A stretch of DNA of 64,000 bases from Chloroflexota bacterium (lineage in GTDB: Bacteria > Chloroflexota > Anaerolineae > Aggregatilineales > Phototrophicaceae): assembly GCA_026708115.1 (NCBI GenBank), contig JAPOVL010000034.1, positions 1 to 64,000 on the forward strand. Reading direction: 5' to 3'. The position numbers and the translations under genes were made by a program. This document shows positions 55,137-64,000 of the stretch, in pieces. Under the pieces are notes generated by a model. It saw only the letters and a program-made list of their open reading frames with translations, ran no database searches and had not been told where the DNA came from. Numbering within the stretch: position 1 is the first letter of the stretch; the number at the start of each line of letters is the position of its first letter.

Positions 55137-55166
55137 AGCATAAAACAGTTGACTGTCGACTGTCAA
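55137..55166 (-). promoter_or_regulatory. malE promoter overlapped by a LacI-style operator
   Basis: On the minus strand, TTGACA (plus 55161-55166) and TATGCT (plus 55137-55142) are 18 bp apart. The plus-strand sequence TTGACTGTCGACTGTCAA (55149-55166) is an 18-bp palindrome with two mismatched positions and a central CG, the layout of LacI-family operators, and it covers the -35. Confidence 0.6.
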
Positions 55167-55263
55167 ACCCTAGTCGCTTTGCCAGCTCGCTGCCAAACAG
55201 CGCTCACATCATGAAAATCGTATCCCGCCTGAGGCAATCGATCTGCGCGGATCCGGGTCCGAA

Positions 55264-55584
55264 CTACTCCTGCGGCGAAATCAGCCGTAGATACTCCCAA
55301 GTATAAATGCCTGTCTGGTGGCCATCGTCCCAACTCGGTTGCAGGGCATAGTTGCCCACTGGGCTCAAGCCCGTTATCGCGTAAGAGCGACGTGGACTCA
55401 GTTTGAGAATATCCTCAGGCGCCTTCGCCATCCCCATATTTGCATGACCGCCGCGACATTCGACGCAGGGACAAGCCTCCCGCAACTGTGACAACGGATA
55501 CTGGCTCCTTAAGCCATCCTCCCATACGATCTCGAGGGTTTCTTCAGATTTGTTCAAGGTGATGCTTGTCGGACGAAATGGCAT
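55264..55584 (-). CDS. DUF971 (GBBH-like N-terminal domain) protein
   Basis: Small protein of about 106 residues with the fold of the N-terminal zinc-binding domain of gamma-butyrobetaine hydroxylase. ETLEIVWEDGLRSQYPLSQLREACPCVECRGG (about 14-45) holds the family Cys pattern CPCxxC, and PSWDDGHQTGIYTWEYLRLI near 84 is its end signature. Starting at ATG 55584; a longer reading is not family-like. Members of this group are often linked to Fe-S scaffold or carrier systems; the function is not settled. Confidence 0.88.
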   Translation of the reverse strand: MPFRPTSITLNKSEETLEIVWEDGLRSQYPLSQLREACPCVECRGGHANMGMAKAPEDILKLSPRRSYAITGLSPVGNYALQPSWDDGHQTGIYTWEYLRLISPQE

Positions 55585-55716
55585 TTGCTTGACTCTCAAC
55601 TCAGAAGCTAGTCGTCGGATTAGGCCTCGCCACCTGGCGCCCTTGCTTGAACACATAGAAAATACTAGCGTTTCAAGAGAATCGCGCCGCCGCAATACAG
55701 CGCGTTTCCAGCCTGC

Positions 55717-55744
55717 TTGCCCTACAGCCTACCTTTGATACAAT
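55717..55744 (+). promoter_or_regulatory. Predicted promoter of the lipoprotein gene
   Basis: TTGCCC (55717-55722) and TACAAT (55739-55744), 16 bp apart, 42 bp before the ATG at 55786. Confidence 0.45.
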
Positions 55745-55785
55745 AGCATTATCAGTCTCGCCGTTCAAGCAATGGAGCCTCGTGC

Positions 55786-56427
55786 ATGTCAATCAAATCA
55801 CGCTTGTACTGCCTCTTCGCATTGCTTGCGACCCTGACAGCTTGTCAGGGGCAAGTCGTCACAGAACGTGTGATCATTGTAACAGCCACCCCCGATAGCG
55901 GCGTCACGGCAACATTCGAGGCAGCCAAAGCCGCCACCGAAGCCGTGCCGACAGCGACTCCAACCCCGAGTCCGACACCTGATCCTTTTCCGACTCCCGT
56001 CATCGGGGCAATCTATGTCGCCGAGCAGCGATTTGAACGCGGATGGATGTTCTGGCTGCAACCCAATCAGCAGATCTGGTTGCTGACAGTGAATGACAGC
56101 GATGAGCATCTCTGGTCAGTCTATGATGATGTTTTTGTCGATGGCGATATCGAATCCGACCCCGAGATTGTCGCGCCGGAAGGCAAACAACAGCCTATCC
56201 GCGGATTCGGCCAGCTTTGGCGCGAGAACCTGGAAGTCCGCACCGCCATTGGCTGGGCATTGGAAGACGAACTGGGTCACACCACCAGATACGAGTATCA
56301 CCACGGCGGCGCGCTGGACGCGAACAACAATTACATCGCCGGACCCGGATATCACCTGGTCGAAAGTCTCTACGGCGATACCTTTAGATTCAATGAACTG
56401 GACTCGACCTGGCAAATCGTTGAGTGA
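55786..56427 (+). CDS. Predicted lipoprotein with Thr/Pro linker
   Basis: 213 residues. A signal sequence MSIKSRLYCLFALLATLTAC ends in a lipobox with Cys20. A flexible linker (ATEAVPTATPTPSPTPDPFP, about 52-71) follows, then a compact exported domain of about 135 residues with many Trp and acidic residues (GWMFWLQPNQQIWLLTV, YEYHHGGALDANNNY). I do not recognise a family. The linker style is shared with the exported protein at 12585-13376. It lies between the DUF971 gene and the glycosidase gene; probably expressed from its own promoter. Confidence 0.75.
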   Translation: MSIKSRLYCLFALLATLTACQGQVVTERVIIVTATPDSGVTATFEAAKAATEAVPTATPTPSPTPDPFPTPVIGAIYVAEQRFERGWMFWLQPNQQIWLLTVNDSDEHLWSVYDDVFVDGDIESDPEIVAPEGKQQPIRGFGQLWRENLEVRTAIGWALEDELGHTTRYEYHHGGALDANNNYIAGPGYHLVESLYGDTFRFNELDSTWQIVE

Positions 56428-56521
56428 CTGCGATAGGCTTATGCGTCACCTGCGGGCAACCTTGCTGGCCAATCTTCCGTAATCTGGTTGACTGTCAATA
56501 GCGATTCGAGCGCCCAGAGGA

Positions 56522-59125
56522 ATGATGTTTATGCGGAATATGCGTAGCTACGAGATCGACGCTGCCTCTATGTTCGAGTTCCACTTGGCAGCCGATGCCC
56601 GCATGAGCCGTACCAACTACGTTGACGATCAAGCCTGGAAGCTTGATCTGGGCGGGAAAAACCGCGCGGCGCTGGCCTTTCAAACCCAGTTCGGCGGCCG
56701 CGCCGGTTTGGTGAGCATCGTCCCGATCTGGCTGACCGGCGGACGTCAAATCTATCAATATCAGCATTACCATCACCCGCCAGTCCTAACCCATTTCGCG
56801 CCTAATTTCCTGGGAATCCGGGCGGAAATCGCCCCTTGGCTGGAATTGCGGGCTCGCTATTGGGTGATGGAATCAAACGCCGCCGGCTGCGAGTTTGCGA
56901 TCAAGAATCACAAAGACGAAGATCTTGAACTCCAGCTTGAGCTATTTGGGCATGTCGTAATCAACGGACGAAATAAGAAGCTCAATGTTTTGACGCTGGG
57001 AGATTACAGCCTGGCGCTGCATTTGGGGCAGATTGGGGACATAAACCCGGTGCTCACGCTAGAAGGCGCCAGCGTCGAAGTCTATGGTGGCAGAATCTCG
57101 AGCCCCAAACTCGGTCGCAGGCTGGTCTTACCCGCCGGCGAAACTGTTAGGCTGCCCTTTGTGGTCGCCGGCTTGCCAGACATGCGCGATTCGCACAGCG
57201 TCGCCATGAACTGGCTGGCTCGGCCCTGGGATATCTATTTCCAGAAAATTGACGATTTTGCCGGGGCGATCCCGGAAATCCGGACCGGCGACGAAAGCTG
57301 GGACAGGTTGCTCAATCTCTCCTACAATTTGCTGCTTCAAGCGCACATGGGCCCAACCGATCACCTTGGGCACGCGTCGCTGGTCGCCAACCGCGCCTGC
57401 AATCGCGGCTGGAGCCGGCGCGGCGATGGCAGGGATCATATTCGCGCCTGGGCAGGGCAAGATCCGACGCTCGCCTACCTGGCCGCGACGGCCGCCGCCA
57501 ACATCGAGCCTGATTGGGCCAAGGGCCTGATATACAACTACCTGTCCACGCAGGACGATACCGGCTTTGTGGATCGGCAACCGGGCTTGGCCGGGCAAAC
57601 TCAGGGCGTCATGATGATGCCCCTGCTTGCGCGCATGTCCTGGATTGTCTATCAACTGACCGAAGACCGCGCATTCCTAGCCGAAGTTTTTCATCGTTTG
57701 ACCGCATTCTTCAAACGCTGGCTGCAAGAGGACAAGGATGCCGACGGCGTGCCGGAATGGCGATCGGAGCGGCAAATGGGCTATGTAGCCTTTCCCACCT
57801 TCGGCGTCGGCCAGGGCTGGGCGCAGGGCGCGAAGCTGCAGCAGATGGAGACGCCCGATCTGCTGGCCTATTTGATCTCGGAAGCAGATGCCCTCTATTC
57901 TATTGCGGGGGAACTTGAAGACGAAAAAGCCGCAGATGAACTAAGACAAAGACGGCGCGATCTGCAAGATCGCCTGGAAGAATTCTGGGATGGCAGCCGC
58001 TACACCTACCGCGATCGCGACTCCCACCTGACCAGTAGCTCGGTCGAGTTGCTGCGAGGCGGAGCGGGCGACGACCTGCATGTCATCGAGCGAGCGCTCC
58101 CTGCGCCTGGTCGTGTCATGGTTCGCATTGTCGGCGGCGTCAGCCAGGTGCCGCGCATACGTCTTCGGCTCACAGGGGTAGACCGTGACGGCGAAAATTG
58201 TGTCATCGCCGCCGATGTTGACGCATTTGATTGGCAAAACCGACAGGGCGTCTATACGACCCGGCAAGCGCTCTCCTATGTAGCAACTATAGAAATTGAG
58301 GGACTCAGCCGAGTCTACAAAGTTTATGCCAGGACAATAGACAGCAGTCGTCTGGACATCAATCACCTGCTGCCGCTCTGGACCGGCCTGCTGGCGGAGG
58401 AGCGCGCTTCGGCTCTGGTCGCATCCGCGCTGGATGAATCGCAGTTTTTCTGCTCTAACGGGATTACCATGGTCAGCCGGGGCGATCCGAATTTCGATCC
58501 CTCCAATGCCCGTGGCGGTGGCGGCATCTGGATGTATTACTTGTCTCTAATCGGCGAAGGCATGGTCAAGTCCGGTTTTCACCACGAAGCCACCCGTCTG
58601 ATCAAGCGCGTCTTGAGGGGCCTTTCCCGGGTGCTGGAACGCGACGAGCACTTGTCCCAATTCTATCACGCCGAAGAGATCAAGGGTTTTGGCGAAGACC
58701 ACCATATCGGCGGTATCGTTCCCCTTAAGCTGCTTTCCGACGTGATCGGCCTACGGATCTTGTCGCCGCAGAAAGTTTGCGTCGGCGGACCTTTCACCTG
58801 GGGGCAAGAGCTCAAAGTGGCACAGCACGGCGTCGCCGTCATCAGAAATGCCGACGGCATTCAAATCGACTTTCCCTCCGGTCATAGCGTCTCATTGGCG
58901 GCTCACGCCGACTGGCAAGTCGTGGAAGATCTGACGCCGATCAAGACTGCTGATGAGGCGGCCGAGTTGCCCGCCCCGCCAGAACATGATGCTGTTTCCG
59001 ACAGCGACGACGAAGAGAGGATTGATATTGACATCGAAGCCGCGGAAGACGGCAACATCGCACGGGCGCCGGACACAAAAACCGACGCGACCGACTCCGA
59101 CACCGCGGAGCCGGCGGATCAATAG
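56522..59125 (+). CDS. GH63-like glycoside hydrolase, (alpha/alpha)6-barrel
   Basis: 867 residues. The N-terminal beta-sandwich runs to about 230; the (alpha/alpha)6 barrel begins near 245 and carries TGDESWDRLLNLSYNLLLQAH, DADGVPEW (406-413) with the Asp typical of GH63/GH37-like enzymes, and GQGWAQGAKLQQMETPDLLAYLISEADALY. A Gly-rich EDHHIGGIVPLKLLSD segment follows near 728. After about 810 the sequence is acidic and low-complexity (DSDDEERIDIDIEAAEDGN). It may cleave alpha-glucosidic or mannosyl links, and lies opposite the malEFG operon. AGAGGA precedes the ATG. No signal peptide, so it acts in the cytoplasm. Confidence 0.75.
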   Translation: MMFMRNMRSYEIDAASMFEFHLAADARMSRTNYVDDQAWKLDLGGKNRAALAFQTQFGGRAGLVSIVPIWLTGGRQIYQYQHYHHPPVLTHFAPNFLGIRAEIAPWLELRARYWVMESNAAGCEFAIKNHKDEDLELQLELFGHVVINGRNKKLNVLTLGDYSLALHLGQIGDINPVLTLEGASVEVYGGRISSPKLGRRLVLPAGETVRLPFVVAGLPDMRDSHSVAMNWLARPWDIYFQKIDDFAGAIPEIRTGDESWDRLLNLSYNLLLQAHMGPTDHLGHASLVANRACNRGWSRRGDGRDHIRAWAGQDPTLAYLAATAAANIEPDWAKGLIYNYLSTQDDTGFVDRQPGLAGQTQGVMMMPLLARMSWIVYQLTEDRAFLAEVFHRLTAFFKRWLQEDKDADGVPEWRSERQMGYVAFPTFGVGQGWAQGAKLQQMETPDLLAYLISEADALYSIAGELEDEKAADELRQRRRDLQDRLEEFWDGSRYTYRDRDSHLTSSSVELLRGGAGDDLHVIERALPAPGRVMVRIVGGVSQVPRIRLRLTGVDRDGENCVIAADVDAFDWQNRQGVYTTRQALSYVATIEIEGLSRVYKVYARTIDSSRLDINHLLPLWTGLLAEERASALVASALDESQFFCSNGITMVSRGDPNFDPSNARGGGGIWMYYLSLIGEGMVKSGFHHEATRLIKRVLRGLSRVLERDEHLSQFYHAEEIKGFGEDHHIGGIVPLKLLSDVIGLRILSPQKVCVGGPFTWGQELKVAQHGVAVIRNADGIQIDFPSGHSVSLAAHADWQVVEDLTPIKTADEAAELPAPPEHDAVSDSDDEERIDIDIEAAEDGNIARAPDTKTDATDSDTAEPADQ

Positions 59126-59263
59126 GCAATAGCGCATCGCTGAAATGCCTGGCCGCGCGCGAACAAGCCCTGCGCCCGGGGCAAAGCCCGCTCTACACAT
59201 TCGGGCTATTGGCATCGACACAAAACCTGACGAGACTATGGCCCCATCTATCGAGAACGAAAC

Positions 59264-61063
59264 GTGATTCAGATTCGCCGTGGCGCGCCTGCTCTCGATT
59301 CTCGGGAAATCCCGGAAGCGCCGGTGCAATGGCGCCGGGTCCTGGCATATTTATCGCCTTACAAGCTTCGTCTCTTTATTGCCAGCGTCGGCGTGCTGCT
59401 CAGCGCCGGCTTGAGCCTGGTCTTCCCTGCGGTCATTAGCAACGTGGTGGATTCAGTCTTTGAGGAGGCTAATCTTGCCCTCCTCGATGAGATTACACTG
59501 CTTCTGCTGCTGGTATTCTTGTTCCGCTCTATTGCGGCCTTCGTACAGAACTACAACTTGAATTATGTGGGCGAGAAGATTGTCGTGGACATCCGACAAG
59601 CGCTTTACGCCCACTTGCAGTTTCTCTCAATCAGATTCTATACCGATCGGCGCGTCGGTGAATTGGTCAGCCGCATCTCCTCCGACGTCACCGTCGTACG
59701 CACGGTCTTGACCGGCAATATCAGCACGCTCTTGCAGCAATCCATGACGCTGCTGGGCTCGGTAGGCGTCATGTTTTGGCTCAACTGGCGTCTCACCCTC
59801 TTTATCGTGGTGCTGATGCCCATAATCGTTGGCGTTGGCTTCGTTTTGGGATCGGCCATACGCCGCATGAGCACACGGGTCCAGGACGAAATCGCCGGCG
59901 CCACCGTTGTCGCCGAAGAAGTCTTTCAGAACATCCGCGAAGTTAAGAGTTTCGCCCGTGAAAACTATGAGATTACACGCTACAACCGAGCGATCGAGAT
60001 CGCCTTTGGCGCCGCGGTTAAGTTGCTCACCGTGCGCTCAGTCTTCGGTCCCATTATCGGCTTCTTCGCCTTCGCTGGCTTGGCGCTCATCTTGTGGTTC
60101 GGCGGGCGAGAAGTGCTGGATGGCAGGCTGAGCGCGGGCGAGCTAATCGCATTCCTGATCTATGGCTTGACCGTGGCCGGCAGCTTCGCCGGGTTGATCA
60201 ACTTGTATTCGCAATTCCAGGAAGCGCTTGGCGCCACCAAACGCGTCTTCCAGATTCTCGATACGACCTCCGATATTCAAGATGCAGCTGCCGCGAAAGA
60301 ACTCGCTAATGTTGATGGCAGCATCTCAATGCGGGACCTCAGCTTTTCCTATGAACAAGGCAATGAAGTGCTGTCTGGCGTCAATCTCGATATTGCTGCC
60401 GGCGAAATCATCGCGCTTGTCGGGCCCAGCGGCGCCGGAAAGAGCACCCTGTTCAACCTCATCCCGCGCTTTTACGATCCCGACGCCGGCGTCATATCGA
60501 TTGACGGACATGATATTCGCGACCTGACACAAAACAGCTTGCGGCGGCAAATCGGCCTCGTGCCGCAGGAGACCTTGCTCTTCGGCGGCAGCATCCGCGA
60601 GAACATACTCTACGGAAAGCTAAACGCGGGCGAAGAAGAAATGATCGCCGCCGCCCGCTCCGCCAACGCGCACGACTTTATCAGCGCCCTGCCCAAAGGC
60701 TACGAAACGATTGTCGGCGAGCGCGGCGTCAAACTCAGTGGCGGGCAACGGCAGCGCGTCGCCATTGCCAGAGCCTTGCTCAAGGACCCGGCCATATTGC
60801 TCCTGGACGAAGCCACCTCTAGCCTGGATAACAAAAGCGAACAGTTAGTCCAGGATGCCCTGGGCAAGTTGATGCGAAATCGCACTACCTTGATCATCGC
60901 CCACCGCTTGAGCACGGTGCGCATCGCTCACCGGATCGCCGTGCTCGATGCCGGACGCCTGATTGAGCTAGGCAGTCATGATCAGTTGATAGCGCAACAA
61001 GGCCTGTACGCCAAGCTCTACGAAATGCAGTTTCGTGAAGCGGATCTGTTTTCAATGGCTTAG
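59264..61063 (+). CDS. ABC exporter with fused membrane and ATPase domains (MsbA/BmrA type)
   Basis: Half-transporter that works as a dimer. Six helices lie in residues about 30-310. The ATPase domain begins near 345: Walker A is LVGPSGAGKSTLFNLI (about 386-401), Q-loop VPQETLLFG near 432, signature KLSGGQRQRVAIARALL near 489, Walker B ILLLDEATSSLD near 508 and the switch His IIAHRLST near 545. GTG start; 599 residues. The substrate is unknown: lipid or drug export is the common role. It lies ten bases before the methyltransferase, suggesting one transcript. Confidence 0.92.
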   Translation: MIQIRRGAPALDSREIPEAPVQWRRVLAYLSPYKLRLFIASVGVLLSAGLSLVFPAVISNVVDSVFEEANLALLDEITLLLLLVFLFRSIAAFVQNYNLNYVGEKIVVDIRQALYAHLQFLSIRFYTDRRVGELVSRISSDVTVVRTVLTGNISTLLQQSMTLLGSVGVMFWLNWRLTLFIVVLMPIIVGVGFVLGSAIRRMSTRVQDEIAGATVVAEEVFQNIREVKSFARENYEITRYNRAIEIAFGAAVKLLTVRSVFGPIIGFFAFAGLALILWFGGREVLDGRLSAGELIAFLIYGLTVAGSFAGLINLYSQFQEALGATKRVFQILDTTSDIQDAAAAKELANVDGSISMRDLSFSYEQGNEVLSGVNLDIAAGEIIALVGPSGAGKSTLFNLIPRFYDPDAGVISIDGHDIRDLTQNSLRRQIGLVPQETLLFGGSIRENILYGKLNAGEEEMIAAARSANAHDFISALPKGYETIVGERGVKLSGGQRQRVAIARALLKDPAILLLDEATSSLDNKSEQLVQDALGKLMRNRTTLIIAHRLSTVRIAHRIAVLDAGRLIELGSHDQLIAQQGLYAKLYEMQFREADLFSMA

Positions 61064-61087
61064 ACCGCAGACTTGGGAAAGCGTCTT

Positions 61088-61852
61088 ATGAGCCTGCTCT
61101 TGTTCCTGCTTGCCAGCGCGATCGCATGTTTTTTCATCTGGTGGCTGCTTATCGAAACCGAGGGCGCGTACCTCGGCAAGCGCGCCGTTATCTGGCTCTA
61201 CGATCTCTATGCCCGCCGTTACGACCGCGTCAAGCAATTCGATGATTATTCCGATCAACTCTTGCTGGCGGAGCCGCTTCTGGATCGCATCAGTCCCCAG
61301 CTTGATCCGCTGATTCTCGACGTCGCTGCCGGCACCGGGCGCTTGCCCCTGCTCTTGGCGCGCAACGTCCGCTTCCACGGCCATGTGATCGGACTGGATC
61401 ACAGCCGCAAAATGCTCGCTATTGCAGCATCGAAAATCATGCGAGAGCGCTTCGGCAAGTTCATTTCCCTGGCCCGCGGCGATGCCATGGACCTCCCCTT
61501 CCCGGACGCCGCCTTCGACGCCGTCGCTTGCCTGGAGTCCCTGGAATTCTTTCCCGATCCCGATGCCGCGCTGGCGGAATTGGCCCGTGTACTGCGCCCG
61601 GGTGGCTTGCTGCTGGCGACCAACCGCATTCACACGCGCTGGATGCCCGGCCGAACTGCCAGCCGTCCGCGCTTGACGCAGAAGTTCTGCGCCTGCGATC
61701 TGCTGTCAATCGAATTTGAAGCCTGGCAGGAAGACTACGACAAGGTCTGGGCGCGCAAAGCTGGCGCGTCAGCACTGAGTCGCGAACAGCCTCAGCGCCT
61801 GAGCCACATGCCGGATTGCGAAGTCACCGTTAACCTGCAGAGGCTAGTTTGA
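61088..61852 (+). CDS. Membrane-anchored class I SAM-dependent methyltransferase
   Basis: About 254 residues. An N-terminal TM helix (MSLLLFLLASAIACFFIWWLL) is followed by a Rossmann domain: LILDVAAGTGRLPLLLARN (about 74-92) is motif I, IGLDHSRKMLAIA motif II, GDAMDLPFPDAAFDAVACLESLEFFPD (about 136-162) motif post-II, and LARVLRPGGLLLATNR motif III. The pattern resembles UbiE/Menaquinone methyltransferases, but a quinone substrate is not established. The ATG at 61088 gives the anchor. It follows the exporter gene, so it may modify a lipid that the exporter handles (inference). Confidence 0.8.
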   Translation: MSLLLFLLASAIACFFIWWLLIETEGAYLGKRAVIWLYDLYARRYDRVKQFDDYSDQLLLAEPLLDRISPQLDPLILDVAAGTGRLPLLLARNVRFHGHVIGLDHSRKMLAIAASKIMRERFGKFISLARGDAMDLPFPDAAFDAVACLESLEFFPDPDAALAELARVLRPGGLLLATNRIHTRWMPGRTASRPRLTQKFCACDLLSIEFEAWQEDYDKVWARKAGASALSREQPQRLSHMPDCEVTVNLQRLV

Positions 61853-61900
61853 TAGAATCCGAAACCGCTTGGAAAGCTTACCTGCGAAGAGACCCCGCTC

Positions 61901-63625
61901 TTGAAACAACTCAACAAAGAACTGGAACAGCTAATTGAAACTGCGCTCGCGGGCGCAATTGCTCGCGGCGACTTGCCCGAATTCGAGATTCCATCGGTTC
62001 CGGTCAGCCCGCCCAAACGCGCGGGACAAGGCGACCTCTCCTACCCGGGCATGAGCTTGGCGAAACTGGCGCGTAAGAACCCGCTCGAGATAGCCAATCT
62101 GGTCGCTGCAACGCTCCCGCGGGCAGACTTTATTGACAAGATCGAGGTCGCGCCGCCTGGTTTCATCAACTGCTTCCTCAGTGAATCCTATCTGAAACAG
62201 CAGGTGGATCGTATCATCGAGGAAGGCGAAGACTTTTTCCAACTCGATATCGGCGCCGGCCAGAAAGCGCAGGTCGAGTTCGTCAGCGCCAATCCCAGCG
62301 GACCGATCACCATCGGCCATACCCGTAACGCCGTTGTCGGCGACGCCATGGCGCGCCTGCTCGAGGCCGCCGGCTATGAGGTGCAGCGCGAATACTATTA
62401 CAACAATGCCGGCAACCAAATGATCGTACTCGGCAAAAGCCTGCTTTTGCGATACTTGCAGCAGCTGGGCGAAGACCTAGACTTCCCCGAGGACTACTAT
62501 CAAGGCGCATACCTGGTCGAAATCGCCGCCGAACTAGCCGCAGAACATGGCGATGCCCTCAAGGAGTCCGGCTGGGAGCGATTCAAGGACATCGCCGAAG
62601 CGCGCATGTTTCAGTGGATCAATCGTTCCCTGGCGGCGATTGACATCGGACATGATCGTTTTTACAACGAAACATCGCTCTTCGAGTCGGAGCGGATCTG
62701 GGCTGTGCTGGAAGAGCTGCGGGACAACGGCCATATCTACCAGTCGGCGCATTGGGAAGGCGCGGGCGCTGAAGAAATCGCCGATGTTGCCGCTAAGGGA
62801 TACCAACCCGCGACCTGGTTCCGCAGTACTGCCTTCGGCGATGAAAAAGACCGCGTCATGGTCAAGAGCGATGGCGCGCCCACATATACGCTGCCGGATA
62901 TCGCCTATCACTGTGACAAGCTGGAACGTGGCTTCGACATCGCGGTCAACGTGCTGGGCACCGATCATTTTTCCCAGGCACAAGTGGTAAAATATGGCAT
63001 TCGCGCGCTGAATATGGACCCGGGCCCGATTCACGTCATTTTCATTCAGATGGTGCGGGCGGTCCGCTGGAACGAGGAACTCGGAAAGTATCAAGCGGTC
63101 AAGCAATCGAAACGCGCCGGGGACTTTGATACCCTCGATGAACTGGTGCAGATGACTAGCGCCGATGCCGTGCGCTATCACATGCTGGCGCGTAGCCCCA
63201 ATTCGCAACTGGATTTCGATGTTGACCGTGTCGTGAAACAATCCAACGAGAACCCGGTATACTACATTCAGAACGCCTACGTCCGCTGTGCCGGCATCTT
63301 CCGGGAAGCGAAGGAACGCGGATTCAACGATGACGGCGTCGACTTGAGCTTGTTGGGAGAAGCTGAACTTAAATTCATTCGCAAGGCCCTGGAACTCGGC
63401 AACGTGATCGAACAAGCCGTGACCCACTACGAGCCGCATAAGATCGCCTTCTTCGCGGGCGAGCTCGCCGCTGTTTTCCATCCGATCTATGACCAGGTGC
63501 GCGTTTTGCACAGCGAGGTGCCAAGCGACGTCGCCAAGGCGCGCTTGCGCTTCTATCGAGCGGCGGGCGTCGTTTTCTATCGCCTGCTGCGCTTGATGGG
63601 CATGTCAGCGCCCGAACGTATGTAA
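61901..63625 (+). CDS. argS: Arginyl-tRNA synthetase
   Basis: Class I aminoacyl-tRNA synthetase that charges tRNA-Arg. The HIGH motif appears as PSGPITIGHTRNAVVGDAMAR near 131-151 (IGHTRN for the usual HVGH.RG); the KMSKS motif as KQSKRAGDFDTLDELV near 400. The C-terminal anticodon-binding helical domain starts near 470 (SNENPVYYIQNAYVRCAGIFR). A TTG start at 61901 follows GAAGAG; 574 residues is in range. The dCTP deaminase gene follows by about 20 bp. Confidence 0.95.
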   Translation: MKQLNKELEQLIETALAGAIARGDLPEFEIPSVPVSPPKRAGQGDLSYPGMSLAKLARKNPLEIANLVAATLPRADFIDKIEVAPPGFINCFLSESYLKQQVDRIIEEGEDFFQLDIGAGQKAQVEFVSANPSGPITIGHTRNAVVGDAMARLLEAAGYEVQREYYYNNAGNQMIVLGKSLLLRYLQQLGEDLDFPEDYYQGAYLVEIAAELAAEHGDALKESGWERFKDIAEARMFQWINRSLAAIDIGHDRFYNETSLFESERIWAVLEELRDNGHIYQSAHWEGAGAEEIADVAAKGYQPATWFRSTAFGDEKDRVMVKSDGAPTYTLPDIAYHCDKLERGFDIAVNVLGTDHFSQAQVVKYGIRALNMDPGPIHVIFIQMVRAVRWNEELGKYQAVKQSKRAGDFDTLDELVQMTSADAVRYHMLARSPNSQLDFDVDRVVKQSNENPVYYIQNAYVRCAGIFREAKERGFNDDGVDLSLLGEAELKFIRKALELGNVIEQAVTHYEPHKIAFFAGELAAVFHPIYDQVRVLHSEVPSDVAKARLRFYRAAGVVFYRLLRLMGMSAPERM

Positions 63626-63646
63626 TCCACGGCAAAGGGACAGATC

Positions 63647-64000
63647 ATGGGACTGAAACCGGACCACTGGATCAAGAAAATGGCGCGCGACCATCGCATG
63701 ATTGAACCCTTTGTCGATCAGCAAGTTCGCGAAGGCGCAATCAGTTACGGCGTATCCTCCTACGGTTACGACCTGCGGGTCTCGGACGAGTTCAAAATAT
63801 TCACCAATGTGCGTTCGGCGATTGTCGATCCCAAACATTTCGACGACGCTTCTTTTGTGGACTTCCGCGGCGATGTTTGCATCATCCCGCCCAATTCCTT
63901 TGTCTTGTCGCGTTCAGTGGAGTACTTCCGCATCCCGCGCAATGTCTTGACCGTCTGCCTGGGCAAATCCACCTACGCCCGCTGCGGCTTGATCGTCAAC
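63647..64000 (+). CDS. dcd: dCTP deaminase (5' part, cut by the window end)
   Basis: Trimeric enzyme that deaminates dCTP to dUTP for dTMP synthesis. The 118 visible residues begin [42 protein letters not shown] (about 35-52) and [19 protein letters not shown] at the end (100-118) are the family blocks, including the GKSTYAR motif. The usual Arg/Asp near the active site in SYGYDLRV is present. AAAGGGA lies before the ATG. The gene continues past 64000, so the C-terminus and whether it is the bifunctional dUTP-making form cannot be seen. Confidence 0.92.
   Translation, partial: MGLKPDHWIKKMARDHRMIEPFVDQQVREGAISYGVSSYGYDLRVSDEFKIFTNVRSAIVDPKHFDDASFVDFRGDVCIIPPNSFVLSRSVEYFRIPRNVLTVCLGKSTYARCGLIVN

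Noticed and set aside
56522..59125. Possible amylo-alpha-1,6-glucosidase (GH133) identity
   Set aside because: The DxDGVPEW motif and barrel layout fit GH63/GH37-like enzymes better; specificity cannot be told from sequence alone.

Overview
This is a 64-kb piece of a GC-rich chromosome that reads most naturally as Chloroflexota, probably Anaerolineae-like. The taxon is inferred from coenzyme F420 genes outside an actinobacterial context, Thr/Pro-rich 'PTPTP' linkers on exported proteins, a Rex regulator, a DUF971 protein and a small conserved YADDRVLVGVI-type protein. No 16S gene is present. Coding density is high, and TTG/GTG starts are common where a Shine-Dalgarno sequence supports them.

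Layout. 0.2-7 kb: redox repressor rex, an MreB-type actin, and the F1 half of ATP synthase (atpA-G-D-C, no a/b/c/delta genes); Rex-like operators lie before rex and across the -35 box of the atpA promoter. 7-14 kb: proC, a GNAT enzyme, an atypical SDR, fabF-fabH, an exported protein and punA. 14.5-16.5 kb: a two-RCK potassium channel. 16.5-43.6 kb: a long minus-strand array resembling the yge/ssnA/xdh purine-degradation cluster of enterobacteria and gut anaerobes. It holds a YqeC-MocA fusion, xanthine dehydrogenase (Mo subunit and a FAD/2Fe-2S fusion) with an unusual 584-aa protein between the subunits, SsnA, two PLP enzymes, carbamate kinase, YgeW, YgeY, adenine deaminase, an 8-oxoguanine/hydroxyatrazine deaminase-like enzyme and FolD. 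Inside it sits an F420 block: LLM oxidoreductase, CofC, CofD, nitroreductase, CofE, F420:NADP oxidoreductase. 43.7-50.6 kb: guanylate kinase-like protein, YgfZ, DivIC/FtsB-like protein, tRNA-Leu(CAG), a beta-lactamase-fold protein, GalT and a MaoC-type hydratase. 51-64 kb: a maltose-type ABC operon (malEFG without malK) with a LacI-style operator, a DUF971 protein, a lipoprotein, a GH63-like glycosidase, an ABC exporter, a methyltransferase, argS and the first part of dcd.

How the purine array may work: PunA (and possibly the 584-aa protein) frees bases; adenine deaminase and the deaminase-like amidohydrolases remove amino groups; the Mo-hydroxylase oxidises the ring; YgeY, YgeW and carbamate kinase would process ring-opened products and recover ATP from carbamoyl phosphate; FolD would handle one-carbon units. 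The reductase YgfK and HyuA of known clusters are absent, and an F420-linked oxidoreductase with its cofactor genes is present instead.

Two families of dispersed noncoding repeats run through the window. Family A (about 95-110 bp) repeatedly abuts start codons, where its end carries or adjoins the Shine-Dalgarno sequence, and twice it supplies the end of a protein. Family B (about 145-330 bp) is MITE-like, with terminal inverted repeats.
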